DNA from: Candidatus Bathyarchaeota archaeon
Lineage (GTDB): Archaea; Thermoproteota; Bathyarchaeia; TCS64
Direction: 5' to 3'
Length of the DNA stretch: 32,171 nt
Assembly (NCBI GenBank): GCA_018396865.1
Contig: JAGTRB010000018.1
Span: 1 to 32,171 of the forward strand
A program made the position numbers and the translations under genes. The notes below the pieces were generated by a model, which saw only the letters and a list, made by a program, of their open reading frames with translations, was not told where the DNA came from and searched no databases. Each line of letters begins with the position of its first letter. Positions within the stretch are counted from its first letter, which is position 1. Below, piece after piece: positions 1 through 8,094 of this stretch.

Positions 1-116
1 GGACGGCGTCGGAGGGGAGCCCATCCGCCAGGGACCTCAGAGTAGCGGTCATACCAGCATCAACAAAGACCTTCAGGAGACTCCCAGCGGAGGAGATAGA
101 GAAGTATCTGAAGTAG
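1..116 (+). CDS. 3' end of an unidentified protein gene
   Basis: The frame starting at base 3 is open from the window edge to a TAG at 114-116 and encodes 37 residues ending in PAEEIEKYLK. The sequence shows alternating hydrophobic residues (RVAVIPAS) then a charged helix, which looks like the C-terminus of a folded cytosolic protein. Another frame is also open to base 138, but its composition is less protein-like. I do not recognise the family. It points toward the S25e gene, about 110 bases downstream, and its role cannot be deduced from this fragment. Confidence 0.5.
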   Translation, partial: TASEGSPSARDLRVAVIPASTKTFRRLPAEEIEKYLK

Positions 117-229
117 TGAGCTCATGGAAATTTTGATGTGTTTCAGTTTGAAGCACTTTCAGGATTTTAGGGTCTAGGAATATCGCGTCAAGTTTATCAG
201 TCTCCCATATGGCAGATATTTTGATTTGC

Positions 230-535
230 ATGCCTCAGAGGAAGAGCTTGTCTCAGATGGAGAAGCAGCAGGAGGTTAAGAAGGGGGCTGAGAAGAAGGC
301 TGAGAAGAAGTCTGAGAAGGTTATTGGCTCCCTCGAGATTCCAGACTTTGAGAAGAAGGAGGTTCTTGACCAGTTTAGGCGTATGGGTGCGATCACCCCC
401 AGCGAGGTAGCTATTCAGTTCAACATAAAGGTCAGCGCTGCCAAGAGGCTCCTCGAGGAGCTGAGGAGGAGGAAGATAGTCGATCTGGTCTCTGGTGGCC
501 ACAACCTCAAGATATACACCCTCTCTAAGAGGTAG
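230..535 (+). CDS. rps25e: 30S ribosomal protein S25e
   Basis: Archaeal/eukaryotic-type small-subunit protein S25e, an rRNA-binding component of the 30S head. After a Lys/Glu-rich N-terminal tail the winged-helix core is plain: a helix with EVLDQFRRMGAITPSEVA, then VSAAKRLLEELRRRKIVDLV, then a C-terminal strand with LKIYTLSKR. A frame-consistent ATG exists at 209, but the start at 230 (MPQRKSLSQ) gives the usual archaeal N-terminus, and the TATA-like AGTTTATCAG at about 191-200 would place transcription start near 221, after the 209 ATG. The length (101 residues) fits the family. Its stop overlaps the tail of the convergent cyclophilin-like gene by 11 bases. Confidence 0.93.
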   Translation: MPQRKSLSQMEKQQEVKKGAEKKAEKKSEKVIGSLEIPDFEKKEVLDQFRRMGAITPSEVAIQFNIKVSAAKRLLEELRRRKIVDLVSGGHNLKIYTLSKR

Positions 536-923
536 TCCTCTCTATCCTGACGCGGGATCCGCTGGGGATGCCCTCCATCACCTCTAGCCCCTCGACTATT
601 CTTCCGATCCTGTTGACAGGGTTCGGCGTAGTGGTGGATACTAGGTATACGCTTATGGAGTCTCCCATGGGCCAGTAGGCTATGGTTCCCTCTTCGACCC
701 TCCTCACGGGCTTCTCCTCCCCCCTCTTGATCCCTATTATTATGGAGATCCCTCCATCTATCCTATGGGCTCTTCCATCGATGGGGAGCCTCCTCAGTAT
801 GGTCTCCACAGTTAGGGGGGCATAGATCCTAACCAGCTCCCCTCTCGCCTCTGGGCTCGAGTTCAGGTCTGGGAAGGATATTCTTATGGGGATCCTCGAT
901 AGGCTTCTTGACAAAATCTCCAT
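525..923 (-). CDS. Cyclophilin-like fold protein (DUF369/TM1367-like)
   Basis: 132-residue protein of the small cyclophilin-like beta-barrel family found in archaea and Thermotoga. Visible family features are an N-terminal beta segment, the APLTVETILRRLP helix in the middle, and the core EEGTIAYWPMGDSISVYLV followed by TTTPNPVNRIGRIVEGLE. It ends with the strand GSRVRIERT. The family resembles cyclophilin A structurally, but its ligand is unknown and it lacks the usual peptidyl-prolyl isomerase active-site arginine context, so isomerase activity should not be assumed. The gene is convergent with S25e and has its own TATA box about 35 nt before the ATG. Standalone gene; no operon partner seen. 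Confidence 0.8.
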   Translation of the reverse strand: MEILSRSLSRIPIRISFPDLNSSPEARGELVRIYAPLTVETILRRLPIDGRAHRIDGGISIIIGIKRGEEKPVRRVEEGTIAYWPMGDSISVYLVSTTTPNPVNRIGRIVEGLEVMEGIPSGSRVRIERTTS

Positions 924-954
924 TTATTACATCTAAACTAATAGGTGGGAGAGT

Positions 955-969
955 GATAAAAGTCTTTGG
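955..969 (-). promoter_or_regulatory. TATA/BRE promoter of the cyclophilin-like gene
   Basis: On the minus strand the sequence reads CCAAAGACTTTTATC, a purine-rich BRE followed by an archaeal TATA box. It would give a transcript starting about 10 nt before the ATG at 923. Confidence 0.5.
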
Positions 970-1057
970 ATCTGCTTTAATTAATCATCAATATTCTATG
1001 TAGTCGATTTCTCCTTCTTATTAGTTTTATATGGTGATCGAGATATCATTGGTTGTG

Positions 1058-2734
1058 TTATTTGTCGTTAGATCCTTTTTCCCTTTCTTTAAGCTTATTC
1101 TCCAGGCTCGCCTTCACGAATCCATAGTATGGTGGGGAGGGGCTCCAGGGCCTGCTCTTGAACTCCGGGTGGAACTGTGTGGCCATGAAGAAAAGGTTCC
1201 TTGGAAGCTCTATTATCTCAATCCTCTCTCCATCCGGGCTCCAGCCAGAGAAGACGACTCCGGCCTCCTCCAGCATCTTCCAGTATGCTGGGTTTACCTC
1301 CCATCTATGCCTGTGGCGCTCATGGATCAGCTCGGAGCCGTAGAGCCTGTGGGCCATGGTTCCGGGTTTGATCCGCACCGGGAGGGAGCCCAGCCTCATG
1401 GTTCCACCTATATCGGTCAACCCTTTCTGTTCCGGTAGTAGGTCAATGACTGGATGGGGCGTCTTGGGATCGCACTCGGTGGAGTGGGCCCCCTCGAGGT
1501 TTAATAGGTGGCGGGAGATCTCCACGATGCTCAGTTGAAGGCCGTAGCAGATCCCGAGGAATGGGATGTCTCTGGTTCTGCAGTACTCTATCGCCCTTAT
1601 CTTCCCCTCTGTCCCCCTCTCGCCGAATCCACCTGGGACGAGGACCCCGTCGAAGTCGCTTAGGATCTCGACCCTGGAGGGGTCCTCCTCGAAGACCTCA
1701 GCCTCTATCCATGATATCTCAGCCCTGCATCCTGAGGCGGCAGCGGCGTGCCTCAGGGCCTCATTCACGCTCACATAGCAGTCGGCCAGGCCCGCGTACT
1801 TTCCGCACATGGCTATCCTCACAGTCTCCTTTGGCGCCTCGAACCTCTCCACCATCCTCCTCCACTCCGTCCACTCAGCGTTCCTTCTGGTGAGGCCTAG
1901 ATATTCGCATAGGAGGCCTCCCATGCCCTGCTCCTCTAGTACTAGGGGGAGCTTGTAGATGGGGTTCACATTTATCGAGGAGAATACGGCCCTCTCCTCG
2001 ACGTTGCAGTATAGGGCGATCTTCTCCCTCTGCTCCCTCTGGAGGGGTCCAGCCTCACACCTGGCGACGATGACATCCGGCTGGAGACCTATAGACCTCA
2101 ACTCCTTCACGCTGTGCTGTGTCGGCTTCGTCTTAGGCTCCCCAACAGCGTCGAGCACTGGGACAAGGGTGACGTGGACCAGGAGGGTGTCCCCCCTCCT
2201 CTCCTCAAGCCTCATCTGCCTGAAGGCCTCTAGGAAGGGCAGCCCCTCAATATCCCCGACGGTCCCTCCAGACTCTATGAGGAGCACATCTACACCCGTC
2301 TTAGAGGCCACCAGCCTTATCCTGCGCTTTATCTCGTCGGTTACATGGGGGATTATCTGGACACAGCGGCCTAGATATCCCCCCTGTCTCTCCCTCCTTA
2401 TTATATCCTGGTATACCTGGCCTGAGGTTATATTGTTCAGCCGCGTCAGCTCGATCCCGAGGAACCTCTCATAGGCCCCTAGGTCCATGTCCGCCTCGTA
2501 CCCGTCATCTAGGACGAAGACCTCTCCATGGATGTAGGGGTTCATGGTCCCCGCGTCGACGTTAAGGTAGGGGTCGCACTTGACCGCGCTCACGGTGAAG
2601 CCTCTGCTCTGAAGCATCTTGCCTACAGAGCATGTGACCATCCCCTTGCCCAGGCCGCTCATAACCCCGCCCGTGATGAAGATATACTTGGTCAACTGGG
2701 AGCCACAAATAGTTCGATGTCGGGAGGGCGTCAT
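1058..2734 (-). CDS. pyrG: CTP synthase (glutamine-hydrolysing)
   Basis: Converts UTP to CTP with ATP and glutamine, the last step of pyrimidine nucleotide synthesis. The N-terminal synthase domain opens with KYIFITGGVMSGLGKGM (P-loop, residues 16-32) and contains CDPYLNVDAGTM, ESGGTVGDIE and GEPKTKPTQHSVKELR. The C-terminal class I glutamine amidotransferase has PGGFGERG, the nucleophile Cys396 in FLGICYG, and the His522/Glu524 pair in FHPEF. All catalytic parts are present; 558 residues is slightly long. The ATG at 2734 adds about 13 residues not typical of the family; an in-frame TTG at 2695 directly before TKYIFITGG may be the true start. Only 15 bases separate it from apgM upstream, so the two are probably co-transcribed. 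Confidence 0.97.
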   Translation of the reverse strand: MTPSRHRTICGSQLTKYIFITGGVMSGLGKGMVTCSVGKMLQSRGFTVSAVKCDPYLNVDAGTMNPYIHGEVFVLDDGYEADMDLGAYERFLGIELTRLNNITSGQVYQDIIRRERQGGYLGRCVQIIPHVTDEIKRRIRLVASKTGVDVLLIESGGTVGDIEGLPFLEAFRQMRLEERRGDTLLVHVTLVPVLDAVGEPKTKPTQHSVKELRSIGLQPDVIVARCEAGPLQREQREKIALYCNVEERAVFSSINVNPIYKLPLVLEEQGMGGLLCEYLGLTRRNAEWTEWRRMVERFEAPKETVRIAMCGKYAGLADCYVSVNEALRHAAAASGCRAEISWIEAEVFEEDPSRVEILSDFDGVLVPGGFGERGTEGKIRAIEYCRTRDIPFLGICYGLQLSIVEISRHLLNLEGAHSTECDPKTPHPVIDLLPEQKGLTDIGGTMRLGSLPVRIKPGTMAHRLYGSELIHERHRHRWEVNPAYWKMLEEAGVVFSGWSPDGERIEIIELPRNLFFMATQFHPEFKSRPWSPSPPYYGFVKASLENKLKEREKGSNDK

Positions 2735-2749
2735 AAACCCTTCGAGGGT

Positions 2750-3982
2750 TCAGCTCCCGAATAGCTCCATCTTCCCGAGGAGGTCTAGGATGATGGGCAT
2801 GAGGTCCTTGCCCCTGATCCTCCCCAGCCCTCCCCTCGCGCAACTCCTCTCGGAGAAGGAGTCCACCCCGTCAGCCCTAACCTCAGGCCCCTTCAACGCC
2901 AGTGGAACAGGGTCGCCGACATGCTCCTTTGCCCTTGTGCTCGTCGTATGGTCAGCCGTTATCGCCATGTAGGTCTCACTCCAGTCTACCTTCTCCAGGA
3001 GGTAGCCGACCATCGAGTCTATCTTCTCTATCACCTTTATCTTTAGATGGGGGTCTCCGTCGTGGCTCGCGTTATCCGCCCCCTTGACGTGGAGGTAGAT
3101 CAGATCGTATTCCGGCAGGATTCTCTCCACGACCCTGGCCTTTGAGAGAGCGTCTGTGTCAACCCCTCCTGTGGCTCCAGGCGCCGTGTATAGGTCGAAC
3201 CCCGCCGACCTGCAGGCCCCCCTAACCGTGGGAGTGACGGCTACGCAGGCCCCCCTCAGCCCATAAGCCTCACTCAGGGGTTTAACGACGGGGGGCTCTC
3301 CGGCTCCCCTGAGCAGGACCGCGTTGACTGGGGGTAGGCCCACCTTCAGCCTCTCCCTGTTTAACGGGTGGCGGCTCATCATCTCCCTAAGCAGCCGGGT
3401 CAGCTCATTTACGATCTCAGCGGTTCTTTTCGCCTCCTGAGACCCGTCCAAGGGCGTGGAATTCAAGATCTTCATCCCATCCCTGTGGGGGTCGGTGTCC
3501 GAGATCCTCCAGCTTAGCCCCTCTCCCCTGAGGACAACGGTGAGCCTGTGGCCGAGGGTCGGAAGGACTTTCACCTCCACATCGGGATGAGAATCCAACC
3601 GGATGTCTGAGAGGTAGTCGGAGAAGATAGATCCCTCAACCCTCCCCGCCCTCCTATCCACCACGACCCCCCCATCATCGACGTAGGCGAAGTTCCCCCT
3701 GAAGGCGACATCTCCGGGCCTCACATCTATCCCTGCGCCGAGGGCCTCGAGGGCGCCCCTCCCCCTGTAGCTCTCTAATGCGTCATATCCTAGGAGGGCT
3801 AGGTTTGCGGCGTCGCTTCCGGGAGGCCTTCCTGGGCTGATGACATCCATGATCCCGCATATCCCCTCTCTCGCTACAGTGTCCAGGTTCCCCTTCTCAG
3901 CTGCTTCCAGTGGAGTTCTACCCAGGAGGCCTTTGAGAGGCCTATCAGCTAGTCCATCTCCCACGACGATGATGGCCTTCAT
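2750..3982 (-). CDS. apgM: 2,3-bisphosphoglycerate-independent phosphoglycerate mutase, archaeal type
   Basis: Interconverts 3- and 2-phosphoglycerate in glycolysis/gluconeogenesis with divalent metals; alkaline-phosphatase superfamily. The start MKAIIVVGDGLADRP carries the first metal-binding Asp. Then come GSDAANLALLGYD with the phosphorylated Ser, YLHVKGADNASHDGD and AITADHTTS with the remaining metal ligands. The frame extends upstream to 4036, but the ATG at 3982 is preceded by GGTGGAAGCAGG and gives the usual N-terminus and length (410 residues). It is the first gene of a probable apgM-pyrG transcript. Confidence 0.95.
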   Translation of the reverse strand: MKAIIVVGDGLADRPLKGLLGRTPLEAAEKGNLDTVAREGICGIMDVISPGRPPGSDAANLALLGYDALESYRGRGALEALGAGIDVRPGDVAFRGNFAYVDDGGVVVDRRAGRVEGSIFSDYLSDIRLDSHPDVEVKVLPTLGHRLTVVLRGEGLSWRISDTDPHRDGMKILNSTPLDGSQEAKRTAEIVNELTRLLREMMSRHPLNRERLKVGLPPVNAVLLRGAGEPPVVKPLSEAYGLRGACVAVTPTVRGACRSAGFDLYTAPGATGGVDTDALSKARVVERILPEYDLIYLHVKGADNASHDGDPHLKIKVIEKIDSMVGYLLEKVDWSETYMAITADHTTSTRAKEHVGDPVPLALKGPEVRADGVDSFSERSCARGGLGRIRGKDLMPIILDLLGKMELFGS

Positions 3983-4077
3983 CCTGCTTCCACCATTCTC
4001 TAGGAGGTTATCAAGCTGATGTCTAGGGCGGTCCATTATTAAAGTGGTTGTGCCTCTTGACCCCTACTATTTCCCCT

Positions 4078-4095
4078 TCGATCATATAAAGTCAT
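4078..4095 (-). promoter_or_regulatory. Probable promoter of apgM-pyrG
   Basis: On the minus strand GACTTTATATGATCG is an archaeal TATA box with an A-rich BRE before it. Transcription would begin near 4060, giving a leader of roughly 75 nt before the ATG at 3982. A second TATA-like CACTTTAATAATGG at about 4036-4049 could serve a shorter leader. Confidence 0.4.
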
Positions 4096-4273
4096 TTTAA
4101 GGAGGGCCTAGAAAGGTTCGTTACCGATCCATTATGACCTCAAACCCCCCATATCGGGTTTAACCATGACTTGAGGGTGTGAGACTCCTTTGGGTTCTTC
4201 TAGAACATGAGATAGCCAAGAAGATAGAGGAAGCGAAGAAGGGAAGATAGACTTAATTCTTAATTGACTTAAT

Positions 4274-5074
4274 TCAGCGTCTACGCTTGGACCCTAAAAG
4301 GCTGAGTAGGATTATGAAGATTATGGCCGCGAGGATGTCGAGGTCTATTGAGATCGGCTTGTGTGGTACCTGTCCTGGGAGTGAGCCGGAGGAGCCTATG
4401 ATATGGGCGGTCCATCCTCCATCCCTGAAATCCGGAGGTGTCCAACCGAGAGGATTGGACTTCCCAGTGGCTTCAACCCAGATCCATCCCGCCTCCCTGC
4501 CGTCGCCTGGGATATCCCAGTAGAGGTTCGCGTTGGGGTATTCTGGAAGCCAGATCAGAAGGGCTGCGTGCTCTAATGCGTCTACAATGGCGACCTCGAA
4601 ACCCGCACCGATATAGATCGCGCCGCAGAGGAAGGCCATATCCTCACAGTCCCCAATCGCCTTGATCCCCCTGACCTCATCGAAGGCATGGGCCATCTCG
4701 TCGGCGTTCCAGGCCCATTCCTCTTGGGGAACGCCGTTCCTCACCACATGGTCGCCGTCATAACCATACTCGGTCCATCTCTGAACATACCTCAGAATGG
4801 CGACAGCCCTCTCATTCTTGCTCGGATACCTCTCCCGAAACCTCTCACCTATGCTGTAGGCTAGCTCCTTATACTCGCCGAGGGACTCGTAGATGAGTTT
4901 TGGAAGAAAGCCATCGGGACCTCCATAATAATTCCTGTTTATTCCAAAGTTGTCATACCAGGCTCCACCTCTACGGGTGAAGCTCGATGCCGGGACGCAG
5001 CAGGCTCCCCGAGTAGATGATGAGGTCACGATAAGAAGTATCAGAAATGAGATGAAGCAACGAGCATGATTCAC
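4274..5074 (-). CDS. Secreted, membrane-anchored transglutaminase-like protein
   Basis: 266 residues with a GTG start preceded by GGGGGA at good spacing. Residues about 6-23 form a signal peptide, and residues 245-262 a C-terminal membrane anchor followed by KRRR, so the catalytic domain should face outside. The transglutaminase-like catalytic triad is visible: Cys143 in KAIGDCEDMAFLC, His169 in ALEHAALLIWLP, and an acidic residue at Glu201 in WIWVEATGK. The preceding helix NERAVAILRYVQRWTEYGYD is typical of archaeal members. Such proteins are usually thought to be peptidases or amidases; the substrate is unknown. It lies 14 bases after a four-helix membrane protein in the same direction, so the two probably work together at the cell envelope. 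Confidence 0.82.
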   Translation of the reverse strand: MNHARCFISFLILLIVTSSSTRGACCVPASSFTRRGGAWYDNFGINRNYYGGPDGFLPKLIYESLGEYKELAYSIGERFRERYPSKNERAVAILRYVQRWTEYGYDGDHVVRNGVPQEEWAWNADEMAHAFDEVRGIKAIGDCEDMAFLCGAIYIGAGFEVAIVDALEHAALLIWLPEYPNANLYWDIPGDGREAGWIWVEATGKSNPLGWTPPDFRDGGWTAHIIGSSGSLPGQVPHKPISIDLDILAAIIFIILLSLLGSKRRR

Positions 5075-5088
5075 GAAGTTTCCCCCAG

Positions 5089-5643
5089 CTATCCAATTGG
5101 GATGGATAGACTTGCGAAGATTATGAATCCCAGGAAGACCTCATAGCAGAATAGGAAGATCCCTATGGATAATGGACGCTTGTTTATGTCATCTAGGTCT
5201 ACGCCGAAGGGTTCTAGCCTTGCAAAGATGAGGTAGAAAAGTCCGCCGAAAAACAGGCTTACAAAGAAGCTTAAGATAACAATAATTAGCCTCTGGAGGT
5301 TGAAGTATGCTCCTATCATCACAGACTGGGAGAGGAAGAAGGGGTTAACCATGGAGCCATAAACCACTAGGCCAGCGTAGATGAAAAAGCCACCGACAAA
5401 TAGACCAGTAGCAATCGGGTCCCCCCTTATGCTCTCAAACTCCCTAACCCCAGTTGTAAGAAGCGTGATGCTTCTGATTCCAATGAAGCCAATAATAAGA
5501 CAGACCATGCTCGAGACGAAAGCACGGAGAAACCACAAGCCTAATGCAGCTAGGAACTCGGAACCCGCCACCGCTACACCCTCACTGAGAATGCTATGAT
5601 TGAGGTGGCGGATATAACTCTTTGTAGGTTGAGCCCAATCCAC
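5089..5643 (-). CDS. Four-helix membrane protein, unknown function
   Basis: 184 residues with about four hydrophobic helices (approximately residues 28-62, 78-96, 116-142 and 158-180) and short charged loops (GVREFESIRGD, ARLEPFGVDLDDINKR). I do not recognise a family. The annotated GTG at 5643 lies only a few bases from TATA-like sequences (TTATATAG and TTTATAGC at 5645-5661), so the true start may be the in-frame GTG at 5571, which has GAGGGTG just upstream and would give 160 residues. It immediately precedes the secreted transglutaminase-like gene and is probably in the same transcript. Confidence 0.65.
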   Translation of the reverse strand: MDWAQPTKSYIRHLNHSILSEGVAVAGSEFLAALGLWFLRAFVSSMVCLIIGFIGIRSITLLTTGVREFESIRGDPIATGLFVGGFFIYAGLVVYGSMVNPFFLSQSVMIGAYFNLQRLIIVILSFFVSLFFGGLFYLIFARLEPFGVDLDDINKRPLSIGIFLFCYEVFLGFIIFASLSIPIG

Positions 5644-6062
5644 TATATAACGCTATAAACTTCGAGTAGAGGTTAGAATAGTAGACCCATAGATGGCTCA
5701 CTTCCAATGATGAAAATTGAATTTTAGCTTCCTCTATAGTCCTCGTCTATAGTAGTGGCCTGAAGTTTGAGAGACTGGTCTCTTCAATTGTAAATGCGGG
5801 TTCTTTGATGAGGGAAAATGAAAGGTCATTAGAGAAGCAATAGTCCTAGATAAAATATCTGAAAGAATTGCCACCACGGTGCTCCCGATTATCTAGATAT
5901 GCTATACATAAAAATCTTCGAGATATCAGGAATGAAAATGTTTGAAGAATAAAAAAATCCCAAGGCTAAGAAAGTAGTATAAGAACCACTTCATTATTTT
6001 TCATGGTTCATCTAAAACCTGGGAAGTGATTTTGAATATAAGGCCGTGATGGCGATAAATAT
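5644..6062. other. AT-rich intergenic stretch, no assigned gene
   Basis: About 420 bases without a recognisable gene. The left edge carries the probable promoter of the membrane protein gene. On the plus strand, bases 5827-5895 read as a short coding-like frame (VIREAIVLDKISERIATTV, then stop) without a start; it may be a relic but I cannot place it. Confidence 0.3.
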
Positions 6063-6319
6063 CTACTTCTCTTTTGCTATCACGACTTCGTTAGCCTTTA
6101 TTACAGCTTCAACTTTGCTCCAACAGCCTTGCTCATCCTATTTAGATAGCTCCAGATAATATATCTTTGGAACATTCCGAGCCTCTGAGCAGCCCTCGAT
6201 AGGGATCTTTCCTCCATTATCGCCTCCAGTATATCAGCCCCTCCACGGCCGAGGATTGGCCTCCCTCCCCTCTCCAGCCAGACCTTCACCGCTGGCCTGA
6301 TCTCATCTAGGGTGCTCAC
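6063..6319 (-). pseudogene. Decayed ModE-type regulator: HTH domain followed by out-of-frame TOBE tail
   Basis: From a GTG at 6319 (preceded by GGAAGG) the frame encodes a ModE/LysR-like winged-helix DNA-binding domain: GGRPILGRGGADILEAI, then ERSLSRAAQRLG and YIIWSYLNRMSKAVG. Intact homologues continue with a wing and often a molybdate-binding TOBE/Mop domain. Here the frame stops at 6101, but the next frame reads SKVEAVIKANEVVIAKEK up to 6063, the last strand of a TOBE domain. So the DNA between the HTH and the TOBE end has been lost and the junction is out of frame. Known members sense molybdate/tungstate and control its transport. The remaining 72-residue HTH might still be made, but lacks ligand sensing. 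Confidence 0.65.
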
Positions 6320-6611
6320 ATGTAACCCTTCCAAGGTTAAGCTTATAAACAGAGAAGAAAACCGATGTACACAACTAAACATAACGGTAAAGGCCCTGTA
6401 TGGAGAGATCTAAGAAGATCACCATCATAACCTTCACAATGTATACTCACCCTAGACTCGAGGTCTCAATGATATTCAAAGCATCATCGATCCAAGCAAC
6501 CTGAAGCTCCGTAAAATCAAATCAACAAAATCTCAAGCAACATTTTAGACAAACTAAAATTGTTTGTCTCTTTCACTCTGCATCAAATTAGCAAATAAGG
6601 TGATCCCAATT

Positions 6612-7049
6612 TTAAAAATTTAACATCCTTAAACTCCTAACATAATTTGAGAAATCTCCTTTTAACCTTGAAATAAGATCCTCATCAGCAGTATACATAA
6701 AAGTATTCCTCATAACTGCGAGAGATATGTATGAAGCATCATAAATAGTTATATCATTATAAAACATTATCTCAACAGTTTTCCTAGAATATTCCCCCTT
6801 AAGAGAATATAGATCAAATGAATATGCATCTAAGGCTTCAGAGATCTCTCTCAACTCATTTTCAGAGAAGAGCTTCTTATAATATAATGCATTTAAGATT
6901 TCAAAATTGATTATTTCAGGAGCTAAAATCCTTATTTTCCCATCGATATACATATCCCTGATTTTTATAGCCTTATTAGAGTATTCCTCATCTACAAACC
7001 ATTTTACCACTACACTTGCGTCAACTATTAATTCTGGAATATCTCTCAT
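6612..7049 (-). CDS. vapC: VapC-type PIN-domain ribonuclease toxin
   Basis: 145-residue PIN domain, expected to be a Mg-dependent endoribonuclease. The four acidic positions are visible: Asp10 in LIVDASVVVKW, Glu50 in NFEILNAL, Asp104 in TIYDASYISLA, and Asp122/Asp124 in YTADEDLI. It overlaps the upstream RHH antitoxin by 29 bases, the normal VapBC arrangement. The pair is clearly more AT-rich (many AAA, ATA and AAT codons) than the flanking genes, which suggests recent acquisition. Confidence 0.9.
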   Translation of the reverse strand: MRDIPELIVDASVVVKWFVDEEYSNKAIKIRDMYIDGKIRILAPEIINFEILNALYYKKLFSENELREISEALDAYSFDLYSLKGEYSRKTVEIMFYNDITIYDASYISLAVMRNTFMYTADEDLISRLKGDFSNYVRSLRMLNF

Positions 7050-7263
7050 TTCTAAACCACCTTATTATCTCCTCAGCTTTAGCCTCTCCCTTACTTGCTC
7101 TCCTAATCCTCTCATTAATTAATATAGCCTTTGCTAAATTCTTTTTCCTCTCCTCCTCAATTTTCGTCTTTATGGCGTTCCTAATATACTCACTCCAATT
7201 TAACCTCACCTCTTTCATCATCCTCCTAGTCTCCTCATCGATCCTTATCGTAATTACAGTCAT
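7021..7263 (-). CDS. vapB: VapB-type ribbon-helix-helix antitoxin
   Basis: 80 residues. The N-terminus MTVITIRIDEETRRMMKEV gives the RHH beta strand and first helix, with NWSEYIRNAIKTKIEEE as the second helix. The C-terminal AEEIIRWFRNERYS should wrap the toxin. This C-terminal pattern (EEIIRWFRNER) recurs in the RHH antitoxin at 19213-19467 (EELVRWIREER), so the two pairs are paralogous. A strong TATA box ends about 20 nt before the ATG, so the mRNA is probably leaderless and the dimer probably represses this promoter. Confidence 0.88.
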   Translation of the reverse strand: MTVITIRIDEETRRMMKEVRLNWSEYIRNAIKTKIEEERKKNLAKAILINERIRRASKGEAKAEEIIRWFRNERYSRINS

Positions 7264-7282
7264 ACAAGTAATACTGTCAATC

Positions 7283-7304
7283 TTGTATATATAAGCCTTT
7301 CGAA
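7283..7304 (-). promoter_or_regulatory. Promoter of the RHH/PIN pair
   Basis: On the minus strand CGAAAGGCTTATATATACAA is a textbook BRE plus TATA box. Its centre is about 26 nt before the ATG at 7263, predicting a leaderless transcript. Confidence 0.7.
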
Positions 7305-7471
7305 AAAAACATTATGATGCCCTCTATGACATGGATTGGTTTATGCCTCCTCGGTTTTAATTGGTGGATCCCTCCCGCATCCCCCAGAAAATACCGGAGT
7401 TTAGTAAAATGTTCATTTCAGGGGAGATGCTATCGATTAAAACTCGTCTTCAAGGATCTAGCCCTCTCTTG

Positions 7472-7999
7472 TTACCATTTGAAGCGCCGACGTCCGAGCG
7501 TCTCCCCGCGTGGACCCTGCATTTCTGGGGATCTCGACCAGTGCTCATGGACGATCCTCCACACATCCCCGCTTTTCGCGAGGACGGCGGTCACCCTAGA
7601 TCTCAGATCGAAGTCCCTATCCCTTATGGTCCCTCGGTATCTGATGGTGAAGGCTGCCAGGGCCGCGTCGCCAAGGATGTTAATTTTCCAGTTCATAGTC
7701 TCGTAGGTGTACTCCTTGAGGACCCGAAGGGCCTCTGCCTCCCTCTCTAGGGCCTCGGGTCCCTGGAGCTCGTATGGAGGCCAGTCGTCGAACTTCGTGT
7801 ACCTCTCCCTATCAACAAGGTTGGAGATAGCCTCGGGATCCCTCCTCTTGATCCCCTCTATCCTCCCTATAATGACCGACTTCACAGCGGCCTCGGGCGT
7901 TCCTGGGGGGTACTCCAGCTCCTTGAGCCTCGCCCCGCAGCGCCTGCAGAAGTTGTCGGTCTCCCCCACCTCAGCCCCACAGCTAGGACAGTAAGGCAT
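7472..7999 (-). CDS. Zinc-ribbon plus NTF2-like domain protein
   Basis: 175 residues. The N-terminus is a zinc ribbon with Cys4, Cys7, Cys18 and Cys21 (CPSCGAEV...FCRRCGA). Residues about 33-160 look like an NTF2/SnoaL-like cone: a helix with EAAVKSVIIGRIEGIKRRD, then DDWPPYELQGPEALEREA, then strands TYETMNWKINILGDAALAA and FDLRSRVTAVLAKSGD, ending in WRIVHEHWS. This layout matches DUF4440-type proteins, which bind or turn over small ligands; none can be named here. It is divergent from the MATE transporter gene, with its own promoter about 26 nt upstream. Confidence 0.72.
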   Translation of the reverse strand: MPYCPSCGAEVGETDNFCRRCGARLKELEYPPGTPEAAVKSVIIGRIEGIKRRDPEAISNLVDRERYTKFDDWPPYELQGPEALEREAEALRVLKEYTYETMNWKINILGDAALAAFTIRYRGTIRDRDFDLRSRVTAVLAKSGDVWRIVHEHWSRSPEMQGPRGETLGRRRFKW

Positions 8000-8021
8000 C
8001 AGGAAGACGACACACGAGGCT

Positions 8022-8037
8022 GGATATATCGTTTCCT
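8022..8037 (-). promoter_or_regulatory. Promoter of the zinc-ribbon/NTF2-like gene
   Basis: On the minus strand GGAAACGATATATCC (BRE plus TATA) is centred about 27 nt before the ATG at 7999, consistent with a leaderless transcript. Confidence 0.6.
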
Positions 8038-8094
8038 CCCCAAGCCGGGAGATAACCCCGTGAGGACCGGGGTTTAAAGAATCTCCTCATAAAT

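Noticed and set aside
1031-2474. Several plus-strand frames opposite CTP synthase
   Set aside because: They are mirror frames of a clearly conserved gene, rich in Ser/Pro/Arg and without domain features.
4150-4250. Short frame ending EHEIAKKIEEAKKGR
   Set aside because: Looks like an antitoxin tail, but is only about 25 codons long, has no start or partner toxin.
5827-5895. Coding-like stretch VIREAIVLDKISERIATTV
   Set aside because: No start codon and bounded by stops; family cannot be named.
6400-6502. 34-residue plus-strand frame (MERSKKITIITF...)
   Set aside because: No ribosome site, promoter or family resemblance; likely chance in an AT-rich gap.
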